A stretch of 64,000 nucleotides of DNA from Apus apus (Eukaryota > Chordata > Aves > Apodiformes > Apodidae): assembly GCF_020740795.1 (NCBI RefSeq), contig NC_067286.1:15132350-15196349 (forward strand). Reading direction: 5' to 3'. Positions within the stretch are counted from its first letter, which is position 1; each line of letters opens with the position of its first letter. Positions 23,950 through 37,034 of this stretch are shown piece by piece. The notes under the pieces are model-generated. The model ran no database searches and was not told the DNA's origin. It worked only from the letters and a program-made list of their open reading frames with translations. The position numbers and the translations under genes were made by a program.

Positions 23950-25925
23950 CATGACTTTGGAGGTCAAAGATTGATAGTAACAAGACATCTGCTGTCCTGA
24001 AACTATATCTGTGGTTGGTAATATTAACTTTGTTTCCTTATGCTTCTTTACTAAAGCTGGTATTTTACAGTAGAGAATATATCTCCTTTCCAACCAATAC
24101 TGATCACTGATTTGGACTAACGTCTGTCACTGTCTGGCTATCCACCTGCAAAAAGCATTTCTTAAAAAACAGTAATCTGGTTAGGCAGGATTTTACAGTG
24201 ACATAAATAAATGTGTGAGGCAGTACAGGACAACAAATAAACAGACTGGTGTTTTAAGTGTGGAATCCCACTAAGAGGGGAAACTGCAATAACTCTGCAG
24301 CTCTATAGATGTCATCAGCCTTTCACTGCAGCTTTCCTTAGCTGTTGTCTGGTTGGTACCTGTATCCCTCCCGCCATTTATTTTGTCACCCCAGAGGGGA
24401 CTATTGTTTGGATGATGAAATAGTGCATAGTACAAAATAAGGGCTGCCAGCAGTGCCTGGACAGGAGATAAAAAACGGAAAATGCAAACGGTAACACAGT
24501 ACTTTTTCAATTACATCTTAAGCAAACATACTTACCAGGAGTCAGAGAACAGTGTGAGCTTCTTTTTAGATATTGCCAGCTAAATCATTATGGCATTTCC
24601 TGAGCTTTGTTTAAAATTATTTATGGAGGTTATTTGCAACATTTAGCCTTCCTCTGGAATTCTCATGTAAAAATCCAAACCACATAATTTCCGTTCACAT
24701 AACACCCACAGCAGGCATGTGCTGTTCTCTTGGAGCTGGGAAATTGTCTGCAGAATGGCAAGGACAGTTCCAAAAAGGAAAAAAAAAACACAATAGAAGG
24801 AAAATTACCTCCTTACATCCTTGCATAGGATAACTTAGGTGCTAACTTTACATAAGGAACCAAAGGTGTGAAAGTGAGGCAAGGTGGGAAGGGAACAGAG
24901 AAGAAGGAGACGGGTTTGCTTGTCGAGGTGAGGTTTTTTGGAGTGTAACACAGGCTCTTTAGTTAACAGCTCCATTTGGATGTTCTACAGCAACACCCCA
25001 GGGATTTCAGGTTTGAGTCACAAATGGAGCAGCTGCACTGGTGAGGGTGGCTGTGCATTGACTGTGCCACCGTCGCACAACACATACCTCTGCCTGGTGA
25101 TACTGAGGGTCTCTTGCCTTCAATAATCAGGTCCCTGCTTAGGGCTCTGAGCACAACTGGTCTCTGTTACATCAGTGGGGAAATACAGTAACTGGTTGCT
25201 GTTTGGTTCATGGGAAGAAGCAGATAGACTGAGGTCAGGTATTTGGGTAGAGTAGTTGCTAGCTGGAAGTGAAGGGAGAAGAAAGGCACCTCAGTAGAGC
25301 AATGCTTTCAGAGAAACACCTTTAGTCTTGGATGTCAAGTATATGCAACTGACTTTACCAGCATAGCTAAAGCTTGGCCATGACTCCTGGAGGCAAGTCC
25401 TGGCCAAACAGGCTGTTCAAAAAATGTACACCCATCAGTCCCAGGATAGTGCTTTGACACAAGCTTCATTTGATCCCTACTTGAGACATATTTTCGAGAC
25501 TGTCCCAAAGAGTAGTACTTTCACAGCTTGAAATTTAAGGCACAGAGAGCAGGATGGAGAGATCAGAGACTGAGGTTAGGCGGGGAACACATCATGGCAG
25601 TAGGGTCTGGCTGTTGGGATCCTCAGGCCAGTGGTTTGTCTGTGAGAACACACGGTTGGCTAGCCCACAGTAGTGTGTTTGGGGGGATACAAAGCAGGGC
25701 AGTGGTTTTCTCTAGAATTCTGAGCAAACCTCTCAGAGTAGTTGGGAGAAATACAAAAAAATAATGCATGATATCTTCAGGATTTCCAGTTTTTAAACTC
25801 ACATCATAAAATATACTTAGAAGCTTTGTTAGTAAATCATCCTCAAAAATCTGAAAATACATATTGACTCACCTGGTAATGACACTGCAGGCACTCTGCA
25901 GTTAATAATCAGCATTTTTCATGCC
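23950..25925. other. non-coding stretch, no gene seen
   Basis: Mixed-composition non-coding DNA with only chance-length ORFs. I recognise no repeat or RNA gene. Confidence 0.5.
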
Positions 25926-25929
25926 ACGC

Positions 25930-26675
25930 TCTCCTGGTTTGAGCCAGGATGAACCCAATTTTCCTTTTACTGTTTTGTTGTTGTTGTTGTTGTTTTCCTT
26001 CAGTGAGCTCTCTTTTAACTAGCAGCAACTTTTGTGGCTAGTGGACCAGTAACACTGGAATGTTTATGTTACTGCTGGGATGCCAGGGTCGCTGCTTTGC
26101 TCTGCCGCCATAGAGGCTGCCGAGGCAGAAGAGTCATATCTGTAACCCCCCTATGGGGGAGGGGAGTAGATGGACAGCACAATGACCAAAGTATTCCATT
26201 CCATGTATCTGCATGAGCCTGGTGTAGAGCCAAGGATCACGGAAGACAATTTCCTTCCTGCTTCTTCTTCCTTTCGCTTCCATCCATGGTTGGTGCCTGG
26301 GGAGGACTCCTTGTATCCATCACCATTGATCCCCAGGCCCATGCATTCCTGACCCTCACAACTCTCCCCTCAGCTCCTGTCTGCTCTGCTGCTCTCTCCG
26401 GCAGCTCCGGGACATTTCAGAACTGCTCCCAACTCAGGAGATGCTGGGCGAGTTGCTGGGGGTGGGAGGAGGTGATAGGGTTTTGCACATTCCTGAACAC
26501 ATTTGTATGTAATTGTACATGTTTTCTTTTGTCATTAGTGTCTAATTGAAGCTGTCTAGTTTAATTTTCAATCCAGATAGTCTCTCTCCTAATTCTTCTT
26601 CCCTACCTGGGTGGGAGGGGATCGAGAGCATTGTTGTCGCTGGTTCAATTGCTGATCCTGAGTCAAACTGTGACA
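25930..26675 (+). mobile_element. probable second avian LTR (ERVL-like), solo
   Basis: A block of about 745 bp opens 'ctcctggtttgagccaggat' and closes 'gtcaaactgtgaca'. Its ends and body (including 'gccgccatagaggctgccga' near 26106) resemble LTRs I associate with avian ERVL-type elements. The first bases are not a clean TG, which would need one mutation, and I do not see a convincing target duplication, so the boundaries are approximate. No retroviral coding frame lies beside it. A (GTT)n run is embedded near 25977-25995. A repeat-library match would settle the assignment. Confidence 0.45.
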
Positions 26676-26844
26676 CGTGCCTTTCACCTTTGGGTGGAGT
26701 GCCACACCCTACATTGATAGACAAGTGCGTATTTCAGTGCAAGACCATCAATGCCAGTGCTGTTGCTATACATTTACGTTGGTGTAATAGAAAGCAGAAT
26801 TGCCTCTAAAAGAGAGGCAGTGAAAAATGCCGGATTTAATGTTG

Positions 26845-27072
26845 TTCAACACAATGGCTCTCTGGGCTCGACCATTCAGCCAGTTTTTAACCCAGCAAAG
26901 AGTGCACCTGTCTAAGCCATGAGCTGCCAGCTTCTCTAAGACAACACTGTGAGAGACAGTGTCAAAGCTTTCCTGAAGTCCAGGACGACAACATCCACAT
27001 CCTTTCCCTCATCCACGAGGCAGGTCACCTGGTCATAGAAGAAGACCAGGTTGGTGAACAGGAGCTTGTTGA
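26845..27072 (-). mobile_element. older CR1 fragment (reverse transcriptase region, minus strand)
   Basis: The plus-strand text 'taagccatgagctgccagct' (near 26914), 'gagagacagtgtcaaagct' and 'caggttggtgaacaggag' are the reverse complement of the CR1 reverse transcriptase segment that includes the LDF-KAFDTV block. It has small indels, for example in the block encoding KAFDTV, and no intact frame. It belongs to a different and older subfamily than the 12.35 kb copy and is truncated at both ends, lacking the CR1 3' tail. Confidence 0.8.
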
Positions 27073-27075
27073 TGG

Positions 27076-28528
27076 ATAGCCACAAAGAACTAGTTCACTG
27101 TTCTCTTGCATAAAGCCCAGTGAGGTGTCTTGGGACTATTCTGGACCACTGCTTTCTGAACAGGGTAGTTCCTTTTTTGTGTGTAGTGCTGCTTGGAGAT
27201 GGAGATGAGCACATACATGTACAGGAAAGTCACAAATTATTCATAGCAATCTACATATTTAAATGGCAGAAGAAAAGTTTTTTCATCTCCTTTGTCTCAA
27301 GGAACAGAGTTCAGGTCTATACTTTTTATGCAACTTACTCATTGAGCAGGCAAAAAGACTGTTACATACTTTTGTGTAAATTATGTGATTGGAAAAGGAA
27401 GCATTATTTCAATTAGTTACCCCAATTGTCAATGGTAAGAGGGTTTTAATTTAAGTAAGGGGAGACCCACATGCATATCCACTGCATTAAAAAAATTGAG
27501 ATGCATTTCAATGCATACTGAATGAATGAATAATAATGAAACACCAAGAATAAAATGTCACCATTTGGAGATATTATACTTTAGCTTTTCCATGTACTGG
27601 ACTACCAGAATTAATTGAACCAGTACAATTATTTATGTCTGGTGGCATGGTCTTTGTTGCTTTAAAGGAATGAAAGGGTAGGCACAATCTAGACCATTTA
27701 TCAAAAGCTGGTTCATGTAGAAATTGTTACAAAACTCAGCTGATTAAGTTTTCAGAATCAGTTTTGCCAGCTGCCAGTTACAGTAGCACGGATCCATCTT
27801 CATTGGATACTCTGGTACCACAATTAATTAGAGGTAAATGCATGTGAGAATACACAAACATTTATAAACTATATTGAGGGTTTGAAGAGAAATATATGTG
27901 AGTTTTTATGAGAAATCATTTTAAACTAGCTCACGGGCTTTGCCATCTGGAAGACATTATGTGCAAAAGAATCTTTGATATGAATATTTTTTATTTTTAA
28001 CTTTCTAGGTAGTACTTTATTGCAGAGAGAGGCAGATTCTACGTAAATTATTTGTGTCCATCTCTTGCAAGTTGGCTGAATCTTAATTGGGATTAACCAG
28101 CATATATGCAATGGTAAAGCTGAAGTGTTGGGGTCACAGATTTTGCCTGTAAATTAGGCTTGATCTTGGTTATCCAGAATCACAGTGCAGAGCAAAGGTA
28201 CTCATTCCAAAAAGGAAATTAATTCACTTGTATTATGACCAGTTTAGAAAAGCTAATGTGAATTTCAAATGATATGATTATGCGAGCCAGAGGAGTTACA
28301 AAAAAAACGCCCAACTTGGAATCCTGCATTGCAAGTATTTACACCAGAAGCTTGGATCATGCACTCACTTTAGAAACAATAACACAGGGCCCAATTCTTT
28401 CTTAATTTGCTCTGTTACAGATTAATAAAATTAAGAGCCAGATTGAGTAGCATGTTCTGTAATCACAGACCATAGTCCTTGCAGTGAGCTTTGTGTGTCT
28501 CACTAAAACACAGCCTGCACAAAGCAGG
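27076..28528. other. non-coding stretch, no gene seen
   Basis: AT-rich non-coding DNA with short chance ORFs only. No repeat is recognised. Confidence 0.5.
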
Positions 28529-28529
28529 C

Positions 28530-28720
28530 ATCCAGTTTGGACTCAGAAAATGGAGAATCTGCTGCTTCCCCTGCTAGTCTGTTCCAATGGTTAGTCACTC
28601 TCACTCTTAAAAATGTGTTACTTATTTCCCATCTGGCATCCAGATCTGGGAATGTATGTCAGACTAGTTCTGCTGACTTTCATGTGCTACTTCTGATGAG
28701 AGGAGAAACAGGCCTGAGGC
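28530..28720 (-). mobile_element. ancient CR1/L3-like fragment (minus strand)
   Basis: The plus-strand text 'ctagtctgttccaatggtta' and 'tcactctcactcttaaaaat', followed by 'cttatttcccatctgg', resembles the reverse complement of the 3'-terminal coding part of old CR1/L3-like LINEs widespread in reptiles. It corresponds to the HWNRL...ESL region and matches the general layout of the young copies ('cctgttccagtgctctgtcact'). It is highly diverged. The assignment is by eye. Confidence 0.5.
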
Positions 28721-29184
28721 CTGTTTGCTCCTGATCCCGAGTTGGAAAGCCTATTAGTGCTACAGGTCTGAGCACTTGGTGCCAGCTATTCTAGTCAGCA
28801 AGCTGGGATCTTCATTACTGCCTGATTACTTTCTTCTGTTTGTTCCACTAAGTGAACATTTGTTCACTGAGTCAGCTCCTACATGAGTGTTCTGCTCACT
28901 CCTTTTTTCCCCTTCTCCCCCAGCAGACAACCATTGCAAAGTACAGTGATGCACAGTGTCTGCCATGAGCAGGGCAGGAGTTTATCCTGCCCATTCACAA
29001 GTTATTCCTACTCTTTAAAACATGCATGCACATGTACACACAAAAACATGACCAAACCCACTAAGAATCTGTTTCAACAAATCCTTCTGAAAGCTGTCAA
29101 TTATCACACACTAAGGTAACCTTCCATTTAGTCTTTTAAAGGTCAAATCTATCATGTCACAGAGGATCAGGAATTCAGAGCGTG

Positions 29185-29955
29185 TCATAGAATCACAGAA
29201 TCTTAGGGGCTGGAAGGGACTGCGAAAGACCATCTAGTCCAACCCCCCTGCCAGGCAGGATCACCTAGAGCACATCACACAGGAACGTGTCCAGGCGGGT
29301 TTTGAATGTCTCCAGAGGAGACTCCAGAACCTCTCTGGGCAGCCTGTTCCAGTGCTCTGTCACTCTTACAGTAAAGAAGTTTTTTCTGATGTTTACGTGG
29401 AACCTTCTGTGTTCCACTTTGCACCCATTGCCCCTTGTCCTGTCACTGGTCAACACTGAAAAAAGCCTGGCTCTGTCCTCCAGACACTCGCCCTTAACGT
29501 ATTTCTAAACTTTGATGAGGTTGCCCCTCAGTCTCCTCTTCTCCAAGCTAAAGAGACCCAGCTCCCTCAGCCTTTCCTCATAAGGGAGGTGTTCCACTCC
29601 CTTCATCATCTTTGTGGCTCTGTGCTGGACTCTCTCAAGCAGTTCCCTGTCCTTCTTGAACTGAGAGGCCCAGAACTGGACACAATATTCCAGATGCGGC
29701 CTCACCAGGGCAGAAAAGAGGGGGAGGAGAATCTCTCTTGACCTACTAATCACACCCTTTCTAATGCACCCCAGGATGCCATTGGCCTTCTTGGCCACAA
29801 GGGCACATTGCTGGCTCATGGTCATCCTCCTGTCTACCAGGACCCCCAGGTCCCTTTCACCTACACTGCTCTCCAGCAGGTCAGCCCCCAACCAGTACTG
29901 GTACATGGGGTTGTTCTTCCCCACATGCAAGACTCTACACTTGCCCTTGTTGAAT
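29185..29955 (-). mobile_element. 5'-truncated young CR1 (minus strand)
   Basis: This is a third copy of the same young subfamily. Its 3' end is the complement of 'tcatagaatcacagaatc' (29185-29202), followed by the 'agtccaacccccctgcc' block. It runs up to the segment encoding FNKGK and stops near 29955. The coding strand is open from 29930 to 29508. A Tyr codon has become a TAG stop (29507-29505), after which the same frame continues to the normal ORF2 end at 29265. It is non-functional. Confidence 0.93.
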
Positions 29956-29959
29956 GTCA

Positions 29960-32900
29960 GATCACGGAGTTGCTAGAGAGTGATAAAATTTTCATTTTGG
30001 ATCAGTAATTATGTATGAAAGTGTCTAGATAATAATTTTTAACATTCCTACTACAACATACTGTGATATCACTGCTAATCTTGTAATTACATCGCCACCT
30101 GGTGCCTGCTACCATCATAGACCAAACTGCAGACTGCAGTGTTTCGGTGGCAATTTCAGTAGCAAAAGCTACGGTTTGATGTAAAGATTGGGCTTGAAAG
30201 GTTTCTTGTATGAGTGGCAGGCTGGACACGGGTGATACCAAAATGCCCAGGTGTCTGGTGATTTCAGAATGTGCTGGTTGCAACATTCCTCGCTGCCATT
30301 TGTAAAGCCTGTAGCTTACTGCAGGGATGTGTCTCCTGCGAGACACTGAGGTGGTGGCTGCCTTCCCTGTTAGAACTGTTCAGTACAACCTGTGTTGCAG
30401 ATCAGTGCATTGGCAGTACCTCTTCACCCTCTTCATGCCAGTGTTCACGAAAACTGGTATTGAATACTCTTCAAATGCAGAAGAGTTCCTTTTTGTTTCT
30501 TTTGATTTGGTGTTTGAGGCAAATTGAATAATTAACTAAGAGCCACTTTTTGCTCCTTTTAAAGTGAATTTGTTCTTGATCATGGGAGAAGCCCCACAGG
30601 GTTCCAGAGCTAGGATTTACCCTTTGCTATGCTGCACATATAGTGGAGGAAGCAGGAGATAGATCTGCAAGCCAGCAGGTAGTAGAGATTGTCACTCTCT
30701 ACATATGCTAGGCAGATAACACCTATAGATCTGATTTTATTCTATAATTGTATTTCATGGTTTAGCATCACCTCCTTGTAGGCTTAATACAGAGAAGACT
30801 CCATTTCCGTTTCCATGCGCTAGTATGCTGTGAAGCCTGCATCCACACCAGCTTGGCTGAAGGGGCCTGTGCTGTTGTGACAAGCAGCTCTGTTCCCTCC
30901 GAGTCAAGAGAGTCCTGGAATGGCCTCTTCTCACATCCTCTCTGCACATTGTCTTGAAGGGAATACTTTTGGACAACACCCAGACACCATCCCATGCTGT
31001 GCTGTGCTACAAAGTTTCACAATTGCTTTACTGTGCAGAAAGGAACCAGGAACTTGGCCACAACCATTTCCTAAACTCCTTATACTGTGCTGTGGTTTCA
31101 AGAGCTTTTGTGTACTGGGCCAAGCAGAGATGCCAGCTCACCTTTCTACCCCAAAATGCATGTTTCAGGCAAGAGAAGCGTTCCCCTGTGTATTGCTTCC
31201 TGCTGCTGCCACAAAAAGAATGGGTAGCGTGAGGCCATATGATGTCATGAGAGGCATGAGCTAGGCAGTAGGGTGGGTTGGTTGCTCGCAGCAGGGAAAG
31301 ACGGGGCAGCTAGGAAGCCTGGAAGAACAAGAAGTCCTAGAGCCCTAAAACTTTTTCTAGAGGGCTTTCTGCCAGAGAAGAATGAGTCAAATAAAAATGT
31401 AGAAGGAAGAAGGCTGATCAGAGGAGTGGGGGCTGAAAAGTTGGGGCAGATGGCATGTTCAGTGCTCAGGGGTAAGCTCAAACGGGATCTGTTCCTGAAA
31501 ACACCTCTTGATTCTTCACATCCTACATTCTTCTTTCCCTCCCAGAGTATGCCACGGGGAAGCAGCACTGTCTAACCCTACCCGGACCTCTTCAGGAGCT
31601 CTGTTGCCTGCCTATGATACCAGCCAGGTCTGTCCATGGATGCCCGTCACTTTCAGGTGCTCATTGCCTCTGCCTATGCCCCAACAAACTCCAGGGGGAG
31701 GAACTGTGCTCCTGGGTCACCCTATGTTTGGTCCTGCAGGGACACTCTTACCTTCATACGTAGCCCCTTCCAAGCATTAAGCTGGGGATGGGAGTCTCCC
31801 TTGGACTTGCCTCTGATAATTTCTTGATGCTTTAAGCTGGTTAGGGGTCAGCGCTCAGCACTTCCTCATTTCCTGCAGCCTTCATTCCTCAGCACTCTGC
31901 AAGTAACTATCCCACCTCACAGGACCTGTGTTTAACCTGGAGTACATCTCTAGCCAGTTAGGGCTCTAAGTAAGAATCAGCAGCACTACTGGGTCCTCAG
32001 ACCTGAATTTCAGAGGTACTAAGTACTTGGAGATTTGATTGACTTTGTTTGGAGCTGCTACAGTTCTGGAGTTTGGCCACCAGTCTTCTGATAAATAAAC
32101 CAACACATCCAGCCAAACGTAAGCTAACATTCATCAATCAAGTGAAGGGATTTAGGTGTATTGACATCAGATGAGAACTTGGCCCTAAAATATCTGTAAA
32201 GTAAAGAACGGAAAACACTGAATGCTTTCACAGATATTCCATTTAATATTGTGCTGTGTTGCTTGGGGGATTTAAATACATCAACATATTTAAGATACAT
32301 CTCAGTGAGATGTTTGAAATTGGAACCAGTTACCTCCTCCTCCCCCACCCTGAACTTCCGTATTGTTCCCGTCACCGTTTCAGCTCTCTCCCGTCTGGAA
32401 AAGACCCTCTTGCTGACCCACTTCCTGCCCCTGTAGCAGTTCTAGGAACCACACAAGGAATCCTTGTTTTACTGCATTTCAGACGCTGACATTGCATTTT
32501 GCAGCTAGCCAGGCTTCATCTGGAGAGTATAGTTCTTGTGTTTCCTGATGTGAGTCAGTTGTGAGGAAAGTGTTTAACCTTTTTGTCAAAGGTTAAACAT
32601 ATAAAAGGGGAATATGAAGCTCTTGTATTCCTGTTGTTTCCATATTAAAGAGAGTAGCTTTCTCAGCTGAGCTAAATCTAACTTTTTTGGAGGGGATATT
32701 TCTTTCCATACCCTATTCAAAGCTGCAGCTCACTGCACTTATTAGGAAAGTGTATGTTTGAACAGGGTTACATGACAAGGATCATTCATTGACTGTTTCC
32801 AGGGTTTTTTTCTTCTTAATACTTCTCTTTGCCTCTCTCAATGGATTTGAAAAGGCTCGGGCAGTCATTTGTATTACCATTTCTATAAAATATAAAGAAC

Positions 32901-35900
32901 TTCAGAGGAAAACAACAAGCAAAAGAATTTGTCCCTCCCCATTCTTACTGCCACCATATTATTTTGATCCATCTTTCTCCACTGCTTGGCTGAGGAGTTT
33001 TCTTACCTGTAATTAAGTAGACTGATTACTTCGCTGTGTTACCTACCATCACATGCCTCTTCCCAATGACTTAATGGGAATGGCATCTTCTTGTCATGAT
33101 CCAGATGACTCTGTCAGAGAGCTTGTTTCAGTTTTGCTTTGTACTGGCTGTGACTGTTTTTTGTGAAGCATAGGAACACATCTCTTTATGTTTAGAGGCA
33201 ATTTCACAGGTGACGTGCTGGTTGTTCTGCACCATTTGCACCACTTATGCTTTGTTCATGTTTATCTTTATGGCTGGGTCTGAAATACTCAATTATAATC
33301 AATTGGCAATGGTTATCCAATAAGTCTGTGAGACAGGCAGGAACAGAATATACAGTAACCTCTAATTGCAAGTTTGCTCTTGAATCTCTGTTGCTCAAGG
33401 CCTCCATTCTATCAGGTAATTAGACTGTTCTTGCCTGGTCTAGGTTCTGCAGCTGCCTAGAGTTGTGTCATAAGTAGAGAGCTCCATACAACAGTTTTTT
33501 TCCAGGCTGGAAAGACATAGTCTTGAAAGGGAAAAGAGGATAAACCAATGATAAAGAATAAAGAAATATTAGAAACATCATTCCCAAGGGAGTGTCCCTG
33601 ACAATCTGTTAACTTTTCATTGCCGTGTTCATAACTGCTTCCAAAAAAATGTCATAAACTCTTAGCAGAGCAGCTTGAACCTCTGCTGATGAATTGAAGG
33701 AAATTTGTTCTAAAGAAAATACATCCCATGAAGTTAACCCACAATACTGAACCAGCCAAAACCAACACCATGGAACAGGAATTCCTTCAACTTAACAATA
33801 CCATAATCTCATTGCAGATTGAACAGTAACATTAGAAACTGTACATATAACACCTTCCCTTACAGTTTAAATTTGGCACTGGTGACTTAAAAAAAAATAA
33901 ATTCTAAAACCAACCTCAGTCTTCAGCCTAGATGCATTTATTAAAGAGAATTTGTGAGTAAAGTCAAATCAAGGTAGTGTTAAGATTCCTATGTCTTATT
34001 CTAGGCATATAAATAATGTGTTATTCAGAATACACTGCTGAACAGTTCAAAGCTGACACTGAGTGCTTCAGTGCATGAACCGTGGAGGAATGTTGGTTTT
34101 CCTTCACTCTTTTATGTGCTTCAGTCACTGTAGTTCTGTCTCCTCTGCATGACAAACTTGACCTGACTGTGCTTTCCTTAATTATATTGCTTTCATTGAA
34201 AGGACAAAAGTAACCACTGTGAGTCATACTATTAAAAACATAGGCACTACCTTCCACAGTTCTTCATTTAATTGTAATTAATGCCTTTTGGTCCCAAAAC
34301 TAACTCCTTGCAAAGACAGGGTAAACGAGCTATGCATGAGGACCTGGTAGGCTCAGGAACTGGTGGTGATACAGGGTTATTGCAGACATAACCTAGAGCA
34401 GCTGCATAGTTGTCACCACAGGTCTTGGCCTGCAGTAGTAGCTTAGTCCACCTCTGTGTTCTGGCACAGGGGACTTTGAGAAACAGACCTGGCTGCAGAT
34501 CAGTAGGACAAACACAGACCTGTCTTCTTGGGTACATGATGGCTCACGCTGTCTGCCCACTAGAAAAGGAATCGCTACACCAGTATGTGCAATTCTTACA
34601 CGTGTTTTTTCTCTGGGTCTTTTGCACTTCCCTGGCTCTGAGGCTCCAGTATACCGGCAACCTAGGCACATATTTGGGCTGAAGTTTGTTCCGTCTCACT
34701 GAATGCCTGAGTTAGGAGGGCTGTAACACCTGGCTCTGTACGTTAAATGTTCAACATTTCATTAAAATCTTCTACAACATATATGTTATTAGCAGATCTG
34801 TTGGGCAAGGGATCAGTGAGAAGCAGGAACAGACTGTTTACCTGAGCAGTGATACTTTCTTCCTTTCTCTGTTCTGACTCAGATGTCACCAATGCCCAAC
34901 AGGTCCTGAGATATTGAACAGAAAAGACAAATAAGACAACTAAAAGGGGCTCCAAAGGTGTTTTTCTTTTGTAAATCTCATATTTGTAGAAATCTGATTC
35001 AGATATTTTGAAGGTAGAAAGTTGCCAGAATGACAGTAAGTTGGCGTTTATATTAGAGAAGGGAGAAAAGGATTATGAAAACCAAACCGTTACTTCCTCT
35101 AGGAAAGGAGGCTTCACAGGGAGATAAGTCTGTGTGAAGCACAGTGAATACTTCAGCTGCTAGCACTCTGAACAGTGCAGGCTGTAGCAGAGCCTCCACC
35201 TTCTTTCATCCTAAATAATTTTTTTGCCTTTCCATTCAACTGCATTTGTATGTCCTCCTCCACAGACTACTAAAACCCTGTGTGTATGAGTCAGTGCTGT
35301 GGACCTTTATTACCTATACACCTATAGGACAGTTTCCAATCCATTTCAGAAAGAAAGATGAATTGCATTTGAAAAGAGAGAACCTGGACTCATTTCCTAC
35401 CTCTTGTCATGTACATTCTGCAGTCTTGGGCGAATCTTGGCTCTGTCTATTCTGAGCATCTTGGGGCAGGCACTTTCTCATTTGCTATGCATACATGCAG
35501 TGCTTAGCACAAAGGGGACTCCAACCACTCATGAGTAACCAGCGAACAGATGGTAGTAAGTTTTCAGTGTGACTAGGTTTTCCCACTCTGATAGTTTTGG
35601 TAGCAAAATTCACATTTTAAAAACTCCTGCCAAGAGACCAAAACTGGACGTATGTAAAAGAAAAATGAAATGAAGGCCATTTTCTAAATATCTCTTTCCT
35701 AGCTCTAAAATATGGACATTTTCACCGTGGGAACTGAGACACATTTGACATATGTTAAAGTCCTGCTAAAGCCAAATGTCACTGCTGTGCTTAATTAAAC
35801 CCATGGTAAACTTGTCTTTTTGACTTCCAGAAATGGAGTAAATAATTCTTTTGGGACAGATATTTCCTTATTCTCTCACTTGCATTCACTCAGATGAGCT

Positions 35901-36965
35901 TTTTACAATTAGAAGTTTCCCCATTTGGCAGTACTTCTGCATTGTCACAGGCAGAGATGACATAATGAACTACACTTATGCATACTCTTGAGCTCTTCTG
36001 GGTAAAAATAGTGACCCTCAGCTTTAATCTTCAAAACTTCACATCTCAGTGCAGCTATTCTGATGACAAGGTTGAGCAGATCTGGTTAAGGCAGGAAACA
36101 GATGTATCCTCTTATTCTTAACATAAATTTTTGGGGTTTATTTTTTGGCAAGCTACAGTCCTAATCTCACTTTTGATCAAGTGCAGAGGAAAAGAGTAAT
36201 TAGTGAAGTATTAGTGTTATTATTGTTTCCTGACATTAACTCTCCTGCTACTTGTCCATCCTTTTCACAGGCCCAGCAAAACAGTGTGTGGGTTTAACAG
36301 CCAAAGAGCATGTTTTATTGCTGGTCCCTCTCTGCATTCTGAAGTCATATTGCATTGACTCTCCTGAGCTAGCAAAAAAAAAAAAAAAAAGAAACAACTC
36401 CTACTGGACGTGGCCACAGTTACGTGGGTGGTAAGTGCCTCCTAACAGTATGGCTTATGCAGGAAGGGGAACGCATTTTATTAGTGCAGTTTTTGTAGTT
36501 GCAGAACTGTTTTCCAAATGCACTGTTTTATCTGCAAAGCAGATACAAATATAGTTTATAACAGTTGTATTAGCAACATAGAACTAATATCTAATAGTAT
36601 GACTAATTGATTTAAAATTGTTTCCTTTTTTTAAACATTACTTTGATACAAAATTGCTATTTGGCTTAAGCCGATCTACAGGTGGCCAGTGCTCAAAAAG
36701 GGATGAGTTTATTTACCAAACATCACAGCCAGGAAACGGCTCCTCATCTTTTAAGGTGAGACCTGCAGCTGAATACAGGAGTTCTTCTCTTGCCTTCCAT
36801 GAGCATGAGTTCCTCAGCATTTCTGACACCCCTGTACTTACCCTATTGCAAGAAGCATAGTCTTGTGTCATTCGTTGTGCAGCAGGCTGTACAAGCACAT
36901 CCTTCCCTCCTAACATCTGGTCTGGAGAGATACCCCAGGGACCATGAGGAGATGCCAAGTGGTTT
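29960..36965. other. non-coding stretch, no gene seen
   Basis: Mixed non-coding DNA. A perfect 11-bp hairpin with a 5-nt loop lies at 32572-32598, and an A17 run at 36374-36390. ORFs of 90-114 codons near 30.9-31.8 kb and 30.0-30.3 kb show no recognisable motif. I see no mobile element with confidence. Confidence 0.45.
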
Positions 36966-36969
36966 TTGG

Positions 36970-37031
36970 TTTTTTTTCCCCTTCTTTCCTTTTTTTTTCT
37001 TCTTTTTCTTTTCTTTTTTTTTTTTCCCCCC
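36970..37031. repeat. 62-bp pure polypyrimidine tract
   Basis: An uninterrupted T/C run on the plus strand, T-rich with short C blocks, ends CCCCCC before 'agatattac'. It resembles a strong splice-acceptor tract followed by CAG, but no coding exon is evident after it. It could also adopt triplex structure. Confidence 0.9.
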
Positions 37032-37034
37032 AGA

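Noticed and set aside
31273..31575. 100-codon plus-strand ORF with an overlapping 107-codon minus-strand ORF (31245-31568)
   Set aside because: Both strands are open through the same segment, with no recognisable domain and no promoter or splice context, so I treat them as chance.
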